Source: Hygrocybe punicea
Taxonomy: Eukaryota; Basidiomycota; Agaricomycetes; Agaricales; Hygrophoraceae
DNA length: 64,000 nucleotides
Direction of reading: 5' to 3'
Assembly: GCA_963556145.1 (NCBI GenBank)
Contig: OY744470.1
Span: 2,418,001 to 2,482,000, forward strand
Each line of letters starts with the position of its first letter. Positions within the stretch are counted from its first letter, which is position 1. The notes beneath the pieces were generated by a model. It was not told the DNA's origin. It worked only from the letters and a program-made list of their open reading frames with translations, and searched no databases. A program made the translations under genes and the position numbers. Of the stretch, positions 12,089-23,034 are shown one piece after another.

Positions 12089-12482
12089 GGACGGTAGGCC
12101 CGTATTTCTTTAATGTAGCGGGAATGTAATTGGGTGAATCTGTCCCAAGTGGTTACTTATTATTAGTGTCCAAGAACTTACGTCCATATCGGCTTGCGCT
12201 GTAACACGTTATCGATCGCGCCTACCCACGGAGAACTCCTTAGGATGTGGCCGAAACGTTCTCCAAGCCTGGTCGGACCCCAGGGTATACTCTATATATA
12301 TATATGTTATGCACACTGCCTCGTCACCATGCCACGATCTTGCGAGCCCGATTGTGCAATGACCATCGGCTACCGTTCGTTTGTTCCAAAAGGTATAAGT
12401 GACCCCCCACTCGCGTCGTTCAAATTTCGTAGCCCTTCTATCTTCTTATTTCTGCCTTCTCCAACTTCCACCTAACCCTTCC

Positions 12483-13837
12483 ATGGCTCTCACCAATCCT
12501 GTTACGCCCAACACGAGGGGATCCGACTTTGAAAGGTCAGTATCCGCTTTGGCTTCATGACCGCGCCGCGCCACTCAACCCGTCTGCATTAGCCAAAGCG
12601 GTCAGCATTACGTTGAAGGCAGCGAAACTTCTGCACGTGAGAGTCTCGAAAGCTCTGCCGAGATCGCGTTCCTCGAAGAACTCTGTGCGTTGTCCAACGA
12701 CGTGGAGGAATCACCCGCGTTCGATCTCGATCTTTTACCTGAAGACGATCAAGTGGAGCTCGAAGACGATCAGGTGGAGCTCGAAGACGATCAAATGGAG
12801 CCCGAACCTTACAAGCAAGGTTCCTGGGAACAACGGCTGAGCGAATTGCTTTTGTATGTCACTGACTTATTTTCTCCGTTGGGCAGCCAATTAAAATATT
12901 ACTGGAATTTCCCCGATACTAGCACGGGGGGTGATACGGGTATTAACGCGGTAGACCAGCACCCAAACCTCAATACCGTGTTTGACGATAACGATACGGA
13001 TACCAATCGTATTAACTCGTCAGTTCAGCCTTGCACGGTCGTCTACCATTCATCTTCATCCTTGTTCTAGCAACGGTCAAAATAATGTTTGTCCTGAAGC
13101 GACAATGCTTCCACCGTCGTGAGTTCCTCTTGCCCATTATCCCGCAGGGTTTACCATGGGTAGTAATGTTGCAGTCACGTCACTCCAACACGGGGGAGGC
13201 CCCTCAAACACAAACCATCTGTAAGTCCGTCCAATCTTTGGTTGACCTCAGGTACTAAAAGGTTTGCAGCCCGCCAGCCGAGCCTTACTACGTCCATCCA
13301 GCTCACTGGCAGCAGAAGCGAGCCGAAGTCATGTAAGTGTGAATTTTGGTGTAATTACATTCACCCTCTTATATGAATACTTTCAGGACGGTGTTAAATT
13401 CAAATGTGCCAAGGACAACGTATCAGCCCATCCCGCTCCAGCAACTTCCCGTCGCAGCTCAGCAACACCCTGTCCCGGCTCAGCAGTACCCTGTAACCCC
13501 ACCTCTGCCTGGAAATTTGAGTACGCAACAGTTCCTCCAAATGTTCCCCGGTGGCCCACCTCCACCGTTTCCTTTCATGCTGGTTCAGCAAGTCGGTCCC
13601 AACCCAAATACATTTCAATTCATTCCTTTCCCACCACCTGTTCCTTTTTTGGTGAACAACGGCAGTCACTCTGGATTCCACCCGATGATGTACCCACCAC
13701 CGGCACATTTGTTCACGGGTGGTCCCGCCATGGTTTACCCTTCTGGATTCTACAACGTGTCGCCTCCCCAGCCAGGCCAGTTCATGTACGCTCCTCATGG
13801 TGCGGTGAACAATGTTGGCCATTCTCCTCAAGCTTGA
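12483..13837 (+). CDS. Pro/Gln-rich protein of unknown function, copy 1
   Basis: Multi-exon gene; the start MALTNPVTPNTRGSDFE is followed by a GTCAGT donor at about 12536. Later blocks include an acidic repeat (three DDQ(V/M)E units, 12733-12800), exon NHLPPAEPYYVHPAHWQQKRAEV (ends about 13331) and a last exon 13388-13837 that is rich in Pro, Gln and Phe (QLPVAAQQHPVPAQQYPV onward). The junction 13331/13388 keeps frame. The exon structure between 12850 and 13250 could not be settled: plausible exons lie in two frames. No known domain. It is duplicated at 27290-28731 and as a relic at 30975-31165. Confidence 0.6.
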
Positions 13838-14317
13838 CAAGTGACAATAATGAAAATATTCAACCATGTCACGAGCCTGAAAGTTCACAACCGCCGCAAC
13901 CTTGTCCAGACTTTCAACCTAGCGTCAACCTGTGAACCAGCCTTCAGTGATTGTGATCTGGCGTTAGGAGACACATCCGGGATCCTGTCTGGTCTCCGAG
14001 TTGGTTCTCGAATAAATAAATGATGGATGGTCTGGAGGATCTGATGGTCTGCCGCCATCCTTGGTCTGGTCCAGACATATCCAGACCCCAAAGTCGCTCA
14101 GAACATTTTGCCACCATCCGCCAGTTTATCTCTTTCCTCACATCGATCCTCATCCCCATCCTATCCTATTTGAACTCTCATGCCTTGAAGCTAGTGTATT
14201 TCGAGTACATTGTCTGTGATGTCCTTGCGCGGCGAACCAATTCCTTTCTGTATCAACTCAGTCATCGGTCATATCCAATTGTATCCATGCCCACTGTGTG
14301 TGTGAGAGAAATAGGGT

Positions 14318-15134
14318 TCATAGCTGCGCAACATCAAACGGACAACTGAGCAGGATAAGCACTAAGTGTCGATGTAATCGGGCGGTTGCATTCATAGCAG
14401 AGCCGAGTTGTGTATGTCTGACTTGACGAATGATAGAGAACAGAGACCAACTGGCAGCACGAAAGTTAGAGGCAATCAAGACAGCTGACGTCAACCTACG
14501 TTCGTTCTCATTTGTGCCAGCGAGCGCGGTGATGTTGCCAAAGGTACCAAATGAGCTGCCGGGATTAGGGGGATCACCGAAAGGTCCTGAGTAACTCGCA
14601 GATCTATGAAACATGGTCATTTCGGATTTAACAAGTCCCACCTTTGAGTGACATTCTGCGATTTTCTGCCTCAAAGACGACGAAGCCAAGACTCCCAATC
14701 CCTTCAGCCTCGTCTCTGCTGCCGTAGGCACCTACTAGATAATGTTTGTCTGCAGAGAGGAAGCGTCTGAGAGTGATTGTGTTCAGCAATAATCAAGCGT
14801 ACCTTTCAATTCGAATGTGCCAGGGGTTACGTCTAGTTTAATACCGTGCATGACAGTCTTTTCTTTCTGAGTGGTGAGGACGTAGGTGGCTCTGATGCCC
14901 CAGACTCGATCCTTTGCCCAAACTTCGATCTTCTTGAGCCTCTTGATTTGTTGGTCCACCGGAAATTTACCGACTACAAGAATCAATATACGTGAACTGG
15001 ATGTCGTTCTTCGCACACGCACTTGCAACGATATCATTGAATGAAACGTAGTCATCGGGGTTGACTCCGACTGCACGAGTTTGAGTTATGGTATCGAGAA
15101 CTGGCGGTATGTTGACAGTCGACATATTGTTCAT
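14318..15134 (-). CDS. Jacalin-like lectin domain protein A
   Basis: Minus-strand gene. Exons that join in frame are 15134-15023, 14973-14803, 14749-14642 and from 14587 on; the last exon(s) to 14318 are less sure. Key stretches are SFNDIVAIGKFPVDQQIKRLKKIEVWAKDR, VWGIRATYVL, DKHYLVGAYGSRDEAEGIGSLGFVVFEAE and GPFGDPPNPGSSFGTFGNITALAG. The order IxxIEVWxxDRVxGIxxTY / GSLxFVxF / GPFG...FGTFG matches the beta-prism of jacalin-related lectins, which bind sugars. It is a paralogue of protein B, divergent from it across a 1.6-kb region. The segment 14360-14745 is duplicated at 29835-30213. Confidence 0.7.
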
Positions 15135-15499
15135 TACAAATGTAAAGGGCAAGTTATAATTGGGAATTTGTTTTGACCCATTTGTTCACATCCATTTTAC
15201 CGGTGCCGTTCTCATCACATCGATCATCGATCAGCGAGTGCAAAACAAAAGGCTAGACGCCTGCCTGCCGACTCGGGGAAAATCCTACACCGAGATTTCC
15301 AGGCACCAACCAAGCCGATGACCGTGAGATGGACCCGCCTGTCGCTATTGCTATACCACGGCGTGCAACTGAAGGATGATCACTGAGAGCATCACTATGT
15401 GAAGTGAACTGCTAGTTTCATTCCGGCGAACCGTCACTCGCTGGTAACCGTCATATCACCTCAAGCGGCTGGGAACATTCAAGTTGTCACCGCAAAACT

Positions 15500-16060
15500 G
15501 CCCGATCGCTTCTCAGATCATTATCTGTCCTCTACAGGTATCGGTGAGTGTCCAATAGCAGTCGCCTCGCATCCTATCACCCTGTCACCCTGTTCTTATC
15601 ATCTAAAGTCGGGTTCTAGCCGCTGGAAACTGGGGGAATTCACCTGGAGGTCCGAGTCTGGTTCTGGGATCATTATGTACCGGTGAGTACGCGATGACAA
15701 TTGCCTCGCGTCCTATGCCGTATTCTTATTATCTCAAATCTTGTTAGTAACTCGACTTGAGCTAATAAGAATAGGGCATAGGGTACGAGGCAACTGCCGT
15801 CGCGTATTCAGGTACCTGTGGAGCACACATACTGACCCCAGAACCAGACTCGGAACTCAGGTGATTTCCCCCAGCTTCCGGCCGATGGGGGCAATCACCT
15901 GGAGGTCCGAGTCTAGTTCTGGGGTCGTCACTCGCTCTGTGCAAAGTAACGCCTTGAATGCAGTCGGCTCACATTCTTTCATCTGGAAGCATGGATCTGG
16001 GGTTGTCATGTGTGCTCCATTCGCAGCCCTATTGTCATTTGTACTCGAGAGCTGCCTGTG
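15500..16060. repeat. Inverted and direct repeat cluster
   Basis: The stretch about 15622-15745 is repeated as an imperfect inverted copy at about 15760-15886 (both share CCGAGTCTGGTTCTGG and TATTCTTATTA on opposite strands), leaving a centre of under 20 bp. Partial direct copies of the same unit lie at 15500-15610 and 15888-16040. The cluster fills the space between the two divergent jacalin-like genes and could be a MITE remnant or a regulatory repeat. Confidence 0.7.
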
Positions 16061-16745
16061 ATTGCTGAAATTCGATAGCCAGAAGTCCGGTTCTGGTAAG
16101 CCCGAAGCTAGGAGATCGGTGGTTCCATGTCTAATATGTTTTCATTCAGGTTGCCAATACGAAAGGCCACAAGATTTAACGGTAGAACGACATCATTGTG
16201 ACAATCCGGAAGGGGAGTCTAACAACCGTCCTCTTTCATCGACTCGGCTTTTCCAACGTGAAAAGCACTGGGCGGGCTATACTGTTTCTGCTCGTAGGTT
16301 TATCTACATTGCCGCTGATTCTACATGACTTGAACCGGTTAACACCATCAGATATTGCAGAAGCGGCCAACGTTCGATGCTCAAGAAGTCTGCGAGTACG
16401 TGTATACATGGTATATCACATATAAGATGACACCCCAGGACGTAAATCTAGCCATCATGGCACGATGCCACAACACCTTCGACTCCACCAAATTGATTTA
16501 CTTCCTTACTGGACTTCGAAGCATCGATAACGGTTCGTTTGGGGCAAGGTACATTCGCAGTGAATGGAAAAAGTCCTAGCGGCAAGCGAACCCTTCACAT
16601 TGTGACCCTGGGTTCGATGACATGTCTTGCAGAAATCCGAACTTTATCACTGAGACTGGAGCGTTTGATTGGTATAAAGCATCGGTGTTGTTCCAAGCCG
16701 TATGCAACCAACTTCATATCTTCACCTCGACTCGCTACATCTAAC

Positions 16746-17479
16746 ATGTCCCTTCTTCAGAGTATCAGTCAAACCCATGCGGCGGGCTCCAACCCACGCA
16801 ACTTCAGGTCTTTCAACGATATCGTCGACAGTATGTGACCGGAAGCGAATATGTTATTCGCTTGCTCATCGCGCATCGGCATAGTTGGCGAGTTCCCAGT
16901 TGACCAGAAAATCAAGAGGATGAAGAGGATCGAGGTTTTCGGAAAAGACCGTGTTCTCGGCATTCAGATCACGTACCTCCTCGCCGATGGGACCGACAAT
17001 ACCATCTTGCATGGTCGAAATGAAGACCCAGCGGGAAGCTTTGATTTGTCAGGTATGCTCTGACACTTTTTTGGATAAATCATCTCTATTAAGTTCTGTT
17101 CGCAGAGAGAGACTACCTTGTTGGCTCTTTCGGTCGCATGGACGCCAATAAAAATGTTGGAAGTGTCAGCTTCGTCGTCTTTGAAACGGCCAACGGCAGA
17201 GTGGTAGTGAGAGGTAGGACTTGGACCATTTTAATATATATATTTCGTCTATAATAATCCACGAATCACCCAGGACCGTACGCTTTACCGCCGCAGCCCG
17301 GTGCTGCGTACGGGACTTTCGGAAACATCGTCGCGCTTGCAGGGACCGATGAGAACCGCCGTACGTGCTTTCTGTCTGCTTCGATGGTCTCTAATTTACG
17401 GCTGTTTTCCGCATCAGATGGCCTCTGCTCGCTTTCGTTTGTTAAGGACGACTCGCCGAACATCATGCTCTTGAAGTGA
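16746..17479 (+). CDS. Jacalin-like lectin domain protein B
   Basis: Five exons, 16746-16830, 16885-17052, 17106-17213, 17274-17360 and 17418-17479, give exactly 169 residues with every junction in frame. It begins MSLLQSISQTHAAGSNPRNF; the lectin core has GEFPVDQKIKRMKRIEVFGK, DRVLGIQITYLL, YLVGSFGRMDANKNVGSVSF, GPYALPPQPGAAYGTFGN and GLCSLSFVKDD. No signal peptide is seen, so it is probably cytosolic, as are many fungal lectins. Intron 4 is 57 nt and stop-free. The 3' part is duplicated in broken form at 30461-30838. Sugar specificity cannot be read from the sequence. Confidence 0.78.
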
Positions 17480-17569
17480 ACGTCGGGGGGTTAAATTTTC
17501 TTTTGTCGGCGAGCCGCACGCGATTAGTTGTTCAGTTTCTGTGTGCTCCCTTGTCGCCGTAAACAAATT

Positions 17570-18495
17570 CGATTGTGTAACATTACCGATTACCAAGTTC
17601 TTATATAAAAGGCCTCCATTTACGCTTGGACACCTTTAACATTACCGCTTATCAAGTTCTTATGTCCCCGGAGTCCGGTGGCCACCGGGTCACCCCTCGG
17701 TACCTTTCCCACGTCTGCCAACTCCAAGTCAGACTCCATATACATTGGTCCGGTGACCCATGGTATACTGGTGAATATATTTGCAATCTTAAGTCAAAGT
17801 GAGGTACGAGTGTGACATAAGAAATGGTCTTTGAGCGAGTGACAGGTGTGACATGGAGTCAACACTCCGTGTCCTGCTGTCATCGTCGTTGCGGCTCGTT
17901 TTCTTCACCCACCCAGCACTCCCTTCTCGCCCTGCCTCTTCCTGCACCTCAGAGTTTCTGACTGCTGCCCGGACAAGTATGTTTCCTCCTGTGATCTGAA
18001 CCCTGCAGGGTGGCCCATCCCACCCTCGCTGCTCACATTGGTTCCTTCCCACAGACAGAACCATCCTTCTCAGGGCCGGGAAGCCCCCTGGCTTTCACCC
18101 AACCCTCTCTTCATTCACTCTTCCCCTCTCCCAATTTCTTACAAGTAGCTACATGCCTTGCTCCTCCCTACCTCTCTTCAATCTAAGCTTCACCGTAACG
18201 GACTCTCAAAGAAAGTAATATGAGATAAAGTTTCTTCAAAAATGGACAGGGGGGGGTTTGGGCAAGAGGCCCTCGCATCCTTGGGGTAACTTGATAGAAT
18301 ACAAGGGTACTAATTGATAGTACAAAAGTGTGCTGCTGTGTCTAAGGGTATGACAGTGCAGCATGGGTGACTTCCTTGTTGGATTAATGGAGCCTATCGG
18401 GATTATTTCTAGGTGAATGATAATTCTCAGTTGTTTGTGATAGAACAACTAATTGTTATTGTCTACCTAGGTGAATGATAACTGGTAGAGTATTA
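17570..18495. other. Intergenic region between lectin gene B and the Tc1/mariner element
   Basis: Contains a short direct repeat (ACATTACCGNTTA and CAAGTTCTTAT at about 17581 and 17640) and two copies of CTAGGTGAATGATAA (about 18409 and 18467) that frame a small A/T-rich hairpin. A G-tract lies at 18250. No gene was recognised. Confidence 0.4.
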
Positions 18496-18623
18496 CAGCG
18501 ATTTCGGAAACTAATGTCCGTGCCAACTTTTTTTTTTTTTTTTTGGGTTGGGTTGGCATTGGCCGGTTCCCCAATTTCCACTCCTTTATTTTTGTATCGT
18601 ACGCTTGCTATACTGTATACTCA

Positions 18624-19946
18624 ATGCCAATGGCTATGGGAGATCCTCCCCCTCCTTATCACCCTCCTTTGCAACCTCCTCTACTGCCTGCTCAACCAGT
18701 AATGGCAAACCAGCTTGCCCCACCAGAGACCCCTTCCTCCAGGCCTGCGACACCTTTTGAATATCTTATCCAAGTTGTTCTGCCTAACAAGCGGGTTCGC
18801 ACTGGAAACCGGAAGAACAAATTGGAGAAGACAGACCCAATTTCTTTTGGGCCAGCCAATATGAAAGCAAATGTTGACTGGGACAACTTCGTAACTGCAA
18901 TTGCCAGTCTTGTGCAGTGCCAGCCACCTCAATTGTGCACCGGCACATTTGAATGGCACTGGCTAAAACCTGCCAACAGCCCTTGGCTTCCCCTGCAAAA
19001 TGAGACCAGTCTCATCTCCATGCTCAACCAGGTCATCGCAGCGAGGAGTGCACCTTATGTTATTATTCGCATGCAACCTCCCAAGCAGCTTGCACCAGCT
19101 CAAAACCCTCCGTGGGCTGCAACTTCAGCAGTAGAGACACCAGTTGATGAAGATGAGCAATCCGACAATGATGGGCGCCCGATGTTCAAGAAGGTATTGT
19201 ATTCTTTGATAAGATGGTGTCTGGCACTCACACATTATTAGGCACGTATTGACGATGAATTGAATCAACTTGCAGCACAGATAATCGACAAATATCCACC
19301 GGGTACCTGCAAATTACACCCATCAATCTCCTGCTTCCATCATCGCCCCAGCAATCGTCACTATGAGCCTGACCGCCAACGATCCCTTGTATGGGCATCT
19401 GCGATCCGAAAGGGAGATGCTACTATGGACAAAATACCTCTTACTTCAGCACTTTTCAAAGCCGAGCATGCCCTCAAGCGTGCGGAACCCGGCGCGAAAG
19501 AAAAGGCTGCTGAGAAGCCTGCTATTGATGTAGACGCTGCTGCCCCAGCTCCAGTGCAAGCCCCGCCAATGATGCAGGGTACTCCAATGATGCCGCAATT
19601 CAATCCGTACATGTTTCTTCCTTTCAACCCTATGCTTCCGCAGATGGTGCCTGGCTTTTCCTGGAACACAGCTGGCGCTGGAGAAAGTCCAACTGCCAAT
19701 GCACAAGTGCATTTCAAAGACCCTCCGTCATCCCCAATACCCCCTGTGGATGAAGCCGATGTTAGCGACTGGTGCCGCAAGCACAATCTCGATGCAACTG
19801 TTGAAGCCGCGCTTGAGCAACTAGGTTTTGTGCCGGGTGATAATCTTGAGCTTGTCACAGAGCAACAGGCAAAGGATGCTGGCTTCAAGCCATTGGCGTG
19901 GAATTGGGTGTTGAAGGTTTTTCGCCGTGAGCGCAAGAAGTATTAG
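18624..19946 (+). CDS. Transposon-borne protein of unknown function with C-terminal SAM-like domain
   Basis: Two exons, 18624-19193 and 19242-19946, encode 424 residues. The N-terminus is Pro-rich; a central part (about residues 40-150) contains PFEYLIQVVLPNKRVRTGNR and WDNFVTAIASLVQCQPPQLC. A second segment after ARIDDELNQLAAQIIDKYPP is followed by a Pro/Met-rich linker. The last 65 residues (VSDWCRKHNLDATVEAALEQ ... DNLELVTEQQAKDAGFKPLAW) look like a SAM-type helical domain. The gene lies wholly inside the Tc1/mariner inverted repeats, convergent with the transposase. It could be a captured host gene or an accessory transposition or silencing-evasion factor; nothing in the sequence decides. 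Confidence 0.75.
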
Positions 19947-20118
19947 GTATATATCTGGAATTGTCTGCACTCTTTCATCATAAATTTTCATTTTTCTTAG
20001 TGTAGAGCAATCGTCCAGTAATAAAAACAATTGTCCATACAGATATAAAAAGACACAGAGAAACTAATACAGAAACAACGCGATAAAACATAGTACAGAA
20101 ACAACGCGATAAAAGTAG

Positions 20119-21183
20119 CTAGAGATTATATCCTGAATGTAAAAACCACCCCTGCACAATATTTCTCGTGACGGAGTAGGCAGCTTCAAGCAAGAGGACT
20201 TCTGGGTCCTCTTGCTGCTGCAGGCGTGGCCAATGATGTCGAATCCAAGTTTTGACTAGGTAGAAAACTCAGAAAGGATGACAGAAACAATAGCGCCACT
20301 CACTGAAGCTGAAACTCTCTTCAATAGGGTTGAAATTGGGGGAATATGGTGGGAGGAAGACAAGGAGAACACCTTGGGCCTCAACAATCTCACGGATTGC
20401 GTGGATGCGGTGAATAGCACAGTTGTCGAGCACAATGATACTCCGATCTTGCGGATATCGGTTCATCTTGGGAAGCTAGAGAGTGTGATCAAGCTATAGA
20501 AGACACAAAGTAATAGAAATACGCACCAGATCATTGACAATGAAGTCAAGGAACTCATTCCCATCCAGTGACCCTGGTACCACCCTCACAGCTTCATAAC
20601 CCTCAAGCGACAGCGCAGCAACGAGGCTGTATCGATCTCCCCAGATGAAATTGGCGTGGATAGTGGCCCTGATTCCAGCAGGTGAACGGCCATAGTGACG
20701 GTAGATTGTCCTGTCATCTTTACTTGACTCGTCGACAAAAACAAACTGTTGGGCAGTGAAATGGGTATTCATCTCATCCATCCACTCAGCTCTTGCATCT
20801 TCATCACGCTCTGCAGCTGCTTTCCAAAGCAACTTGTAGGTGATTCCAGCATCACATATGTTCTCGAAGAGTGCTGTCTTTGAGAGCTTGACATCGTAGG
20901 CAACGGCTAGCCAGTCCTGAATTTCATCAAGAAACATGTCGGGAGCTTCTTCAAGAAGTGTATAGAGGTCGTGTGTCATGTCGTTGTTGAGAATGCGAGG
21001 GCGGCCAGTTGTGAGAGGGCGCAGAGGCAGGGGGCTGCCATAGAGTGTTATATTTCTTTGCCAACGCCTAACTGTCCGTTCAGAGATACCAAAGATCTCA
21101 CACATGTCGGGGGGTACGTAGCCATGTTTGAGGAGCCAGATAACTCGCTCGCGTATGTCTTTGCTTATCGATTTGTTGACCAT
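20119..21183 (-). CDS. Tc1/mariner transposase (DD34E), intact
   Basis: Three exons, 21183-20527, 20475-20304 and 20255-20119, give 321 residues without stop or frameshift. An N-terminal helix-turn-helix (residues about 3-45, IFGISERTVRRWQR) and a GRPR motif at residues 60-63 bind the ends. The catalytic triad is D151 (FVFVDES), D236 (IIVLDNCAIH) and E271 (PNFNPIEES) with 34 residues between the last two, as in Tc1-like enzymes. The gene ends after KTWIRHHWPRL and LLLEAAYSVTRNIVQGW. The start codon lies just inside the right inverted repeat. It should catalyse cut-and-paste transposition into TA sites. Confidence 0.9.
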
Positions 21184-21269
21184 GGCTGAGAACTGGCCAA
21201 TGCCGAGCCAACCCAAAAAAAAGAAAAAAAAGTTGGCCCGGACATTAGTTTCCGAAATCGCTGTAATGA

Positions 21270-21885
21270 ATGTGGAGTTACAAACTTGCAGGGGATCTCA
21301 AAGATAAAGGCTAAAAGGATGTATGACTATGGGAACTAACTATATTAGCCTGCTGCTTGGGGAAATGTCACAGCATGCATGGTATAATTTATTGTCTACA
21401 TCATGTTTTAAAAAAAGTGAATGTAGAATAAATTACTAGGGTAAATTTATAGCCAGTGTGTCCCCTGACATCTAAGAGGGCCAGGCCAGGGCCAGGGCCA
21501 GCTGTTTCCTGACTTGGCCCTGGCCAGGGTCAACCCTAGGGCCAGAGGGTCATGGCCCTGCCCTTGGACAGTGTATATCTGTCACTTGGGACACCTTATT
21601 CAAACTCTGCTTTCTAGCATTCTCCTGGGCTATTGGATGTGAGGTCAAAATATCTGTGGTTGAGATGGCACTAACTAATGGTTCTAGCATTTCCTGGAAG
21701 TGCTCTGGGATGTTTGTTTGCCTAGTATGTGCAGGGGTTTTCATGAAAGGCTCTTTTTGTGAAATACTGTCTATGCAACATATGTATGGCCCACTCCTTT
21801 TCAAATGCCCTACTCGATGCTATCTACACTTCTCTTTGTTCTTATCCAGAATGTGCATGGCTGATTGTAGCTATTCTTAGGGAAG
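21270..21885. other. A/T-rich spacer with a GGGCCAGGGCCA repeat patch
   Basis: Non-coding between the Tc1/mariner element and the LTR-like element. 21476-21565 is a GC-rich patch of imperfect GGGCCAGG / CCCTGGCC units that can fold on itself. Otherwise nothing is recognised. Confidence 0.45.
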
Positions 21886-23034
21886 TGTTATGGATCGCTT
21901 CTGCAGCAGGCTCTGGCAACAATCAACTTAACTGGGAATCAGTTTCCAGAGGAGAGGACAGCAGTTTTCATTGTTGCTTACAACTAAGACAACGCTGCTA
22001 AGAGGGGGGTCATTGTCTACTGTCATTGCAAGCCATGGGGGTTACCTAAGACAAGAGGGTCTGCCCCAAGAACCAGACTAAACGTAAAGAAGAGAAAAGA
22101 AGAAAAAGTCCAAACCAACAACAAGAACAGTAGATATAGTGACTGGTCTTGAGGGGAGGTAAATGGAAATCCAACCATGAAGCTACAGCAAGTCCAACTA
22201 CACCATGTGTTCACCATGAGGCAGACATGAGACATCCTCATGTCGATGTTCTCGCGATCCAACTGGAGGCCCGGGTGTCATTGAGGATAGAAGAGGTCCG
22301 GATGACTCGGATGATTTGTCATCAGATCATGTGACATGCAGAATTGCCAATTCGGGGTCTATACTTGCTGTAACAGGCAAGTGCACAGTCTGGCAGGTGC
22401 AATGCACAGTCGGGTCGAAGAGGGGTATCATCCAGTGTAGGATTGGTGAAGGGAGTGTCTTGAGGTAATGTGGGATATAGCGGCAAGGTTGGTGGTATGA
22501 AAGAAAATGAAGGAATGTATAGAGGAAAAAACCAACTAGGACAGTGGGCTAGTCGAGGTCAGACATGTGAACAGCATAAGCTGTACTGGATGACGATGTC
22601 TGTGTCAATGACGTATCGAGGGGCGGTGTCTTGTCCTGTGTGTGGAACAACGTGGTCCACCTGATGTCGGTATTTGTCCAAGAAAAGGTATCATTGTAAA
22701 CGAGTGTGGGAGGTATCAAGATTATAGATGGAAAAGGATAAATGAATGTGGGTCCAGGTTTCGAGTCATGGCATGAGTGACAAGCTGTGGGAACAAGTCG
22801 TCGGGTACTGCATTGAAGTGGTGTCGTGCGAACAATATACGATAGGGGTTGGTTCACTGTTTGGGAAGTTGTATGGTCTGTGGTCAAAGTCCAGAAGAAC
22901 GTGCTTCGGTGATGATCGGAATGGAAGGAACAGTGAAATGTCTTGTGATCAAGGATTGTTCAGAGTATGCATGCCGGTGAGGAATGTCATCGGATCGTCA
23001 GGGAGGATAATGGTAGGCACAGGGTATGAATATG

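Larger units (their letters stand above)
18496..21263. mobile_element. Two-gene Tc1/mariner element, 2768 bp
   Basis: Terminal inverted repeats of about 75 bp begin CAGCGATTTCGGAAACTAAT at both ends and differ at only a few positions, including a T-rich run. They are flanked by TA (18494-18495 and 21264-21265), the Tc1/mariner target. Inside are a transposase on the minus strand (20119-21183) and an unrelated gene on the plus strand (18624-19946), tail-to-tail with 172 bp between them. Both reading frames are intact, so the copy may be recent and autonomous. Confidence 0.9.
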
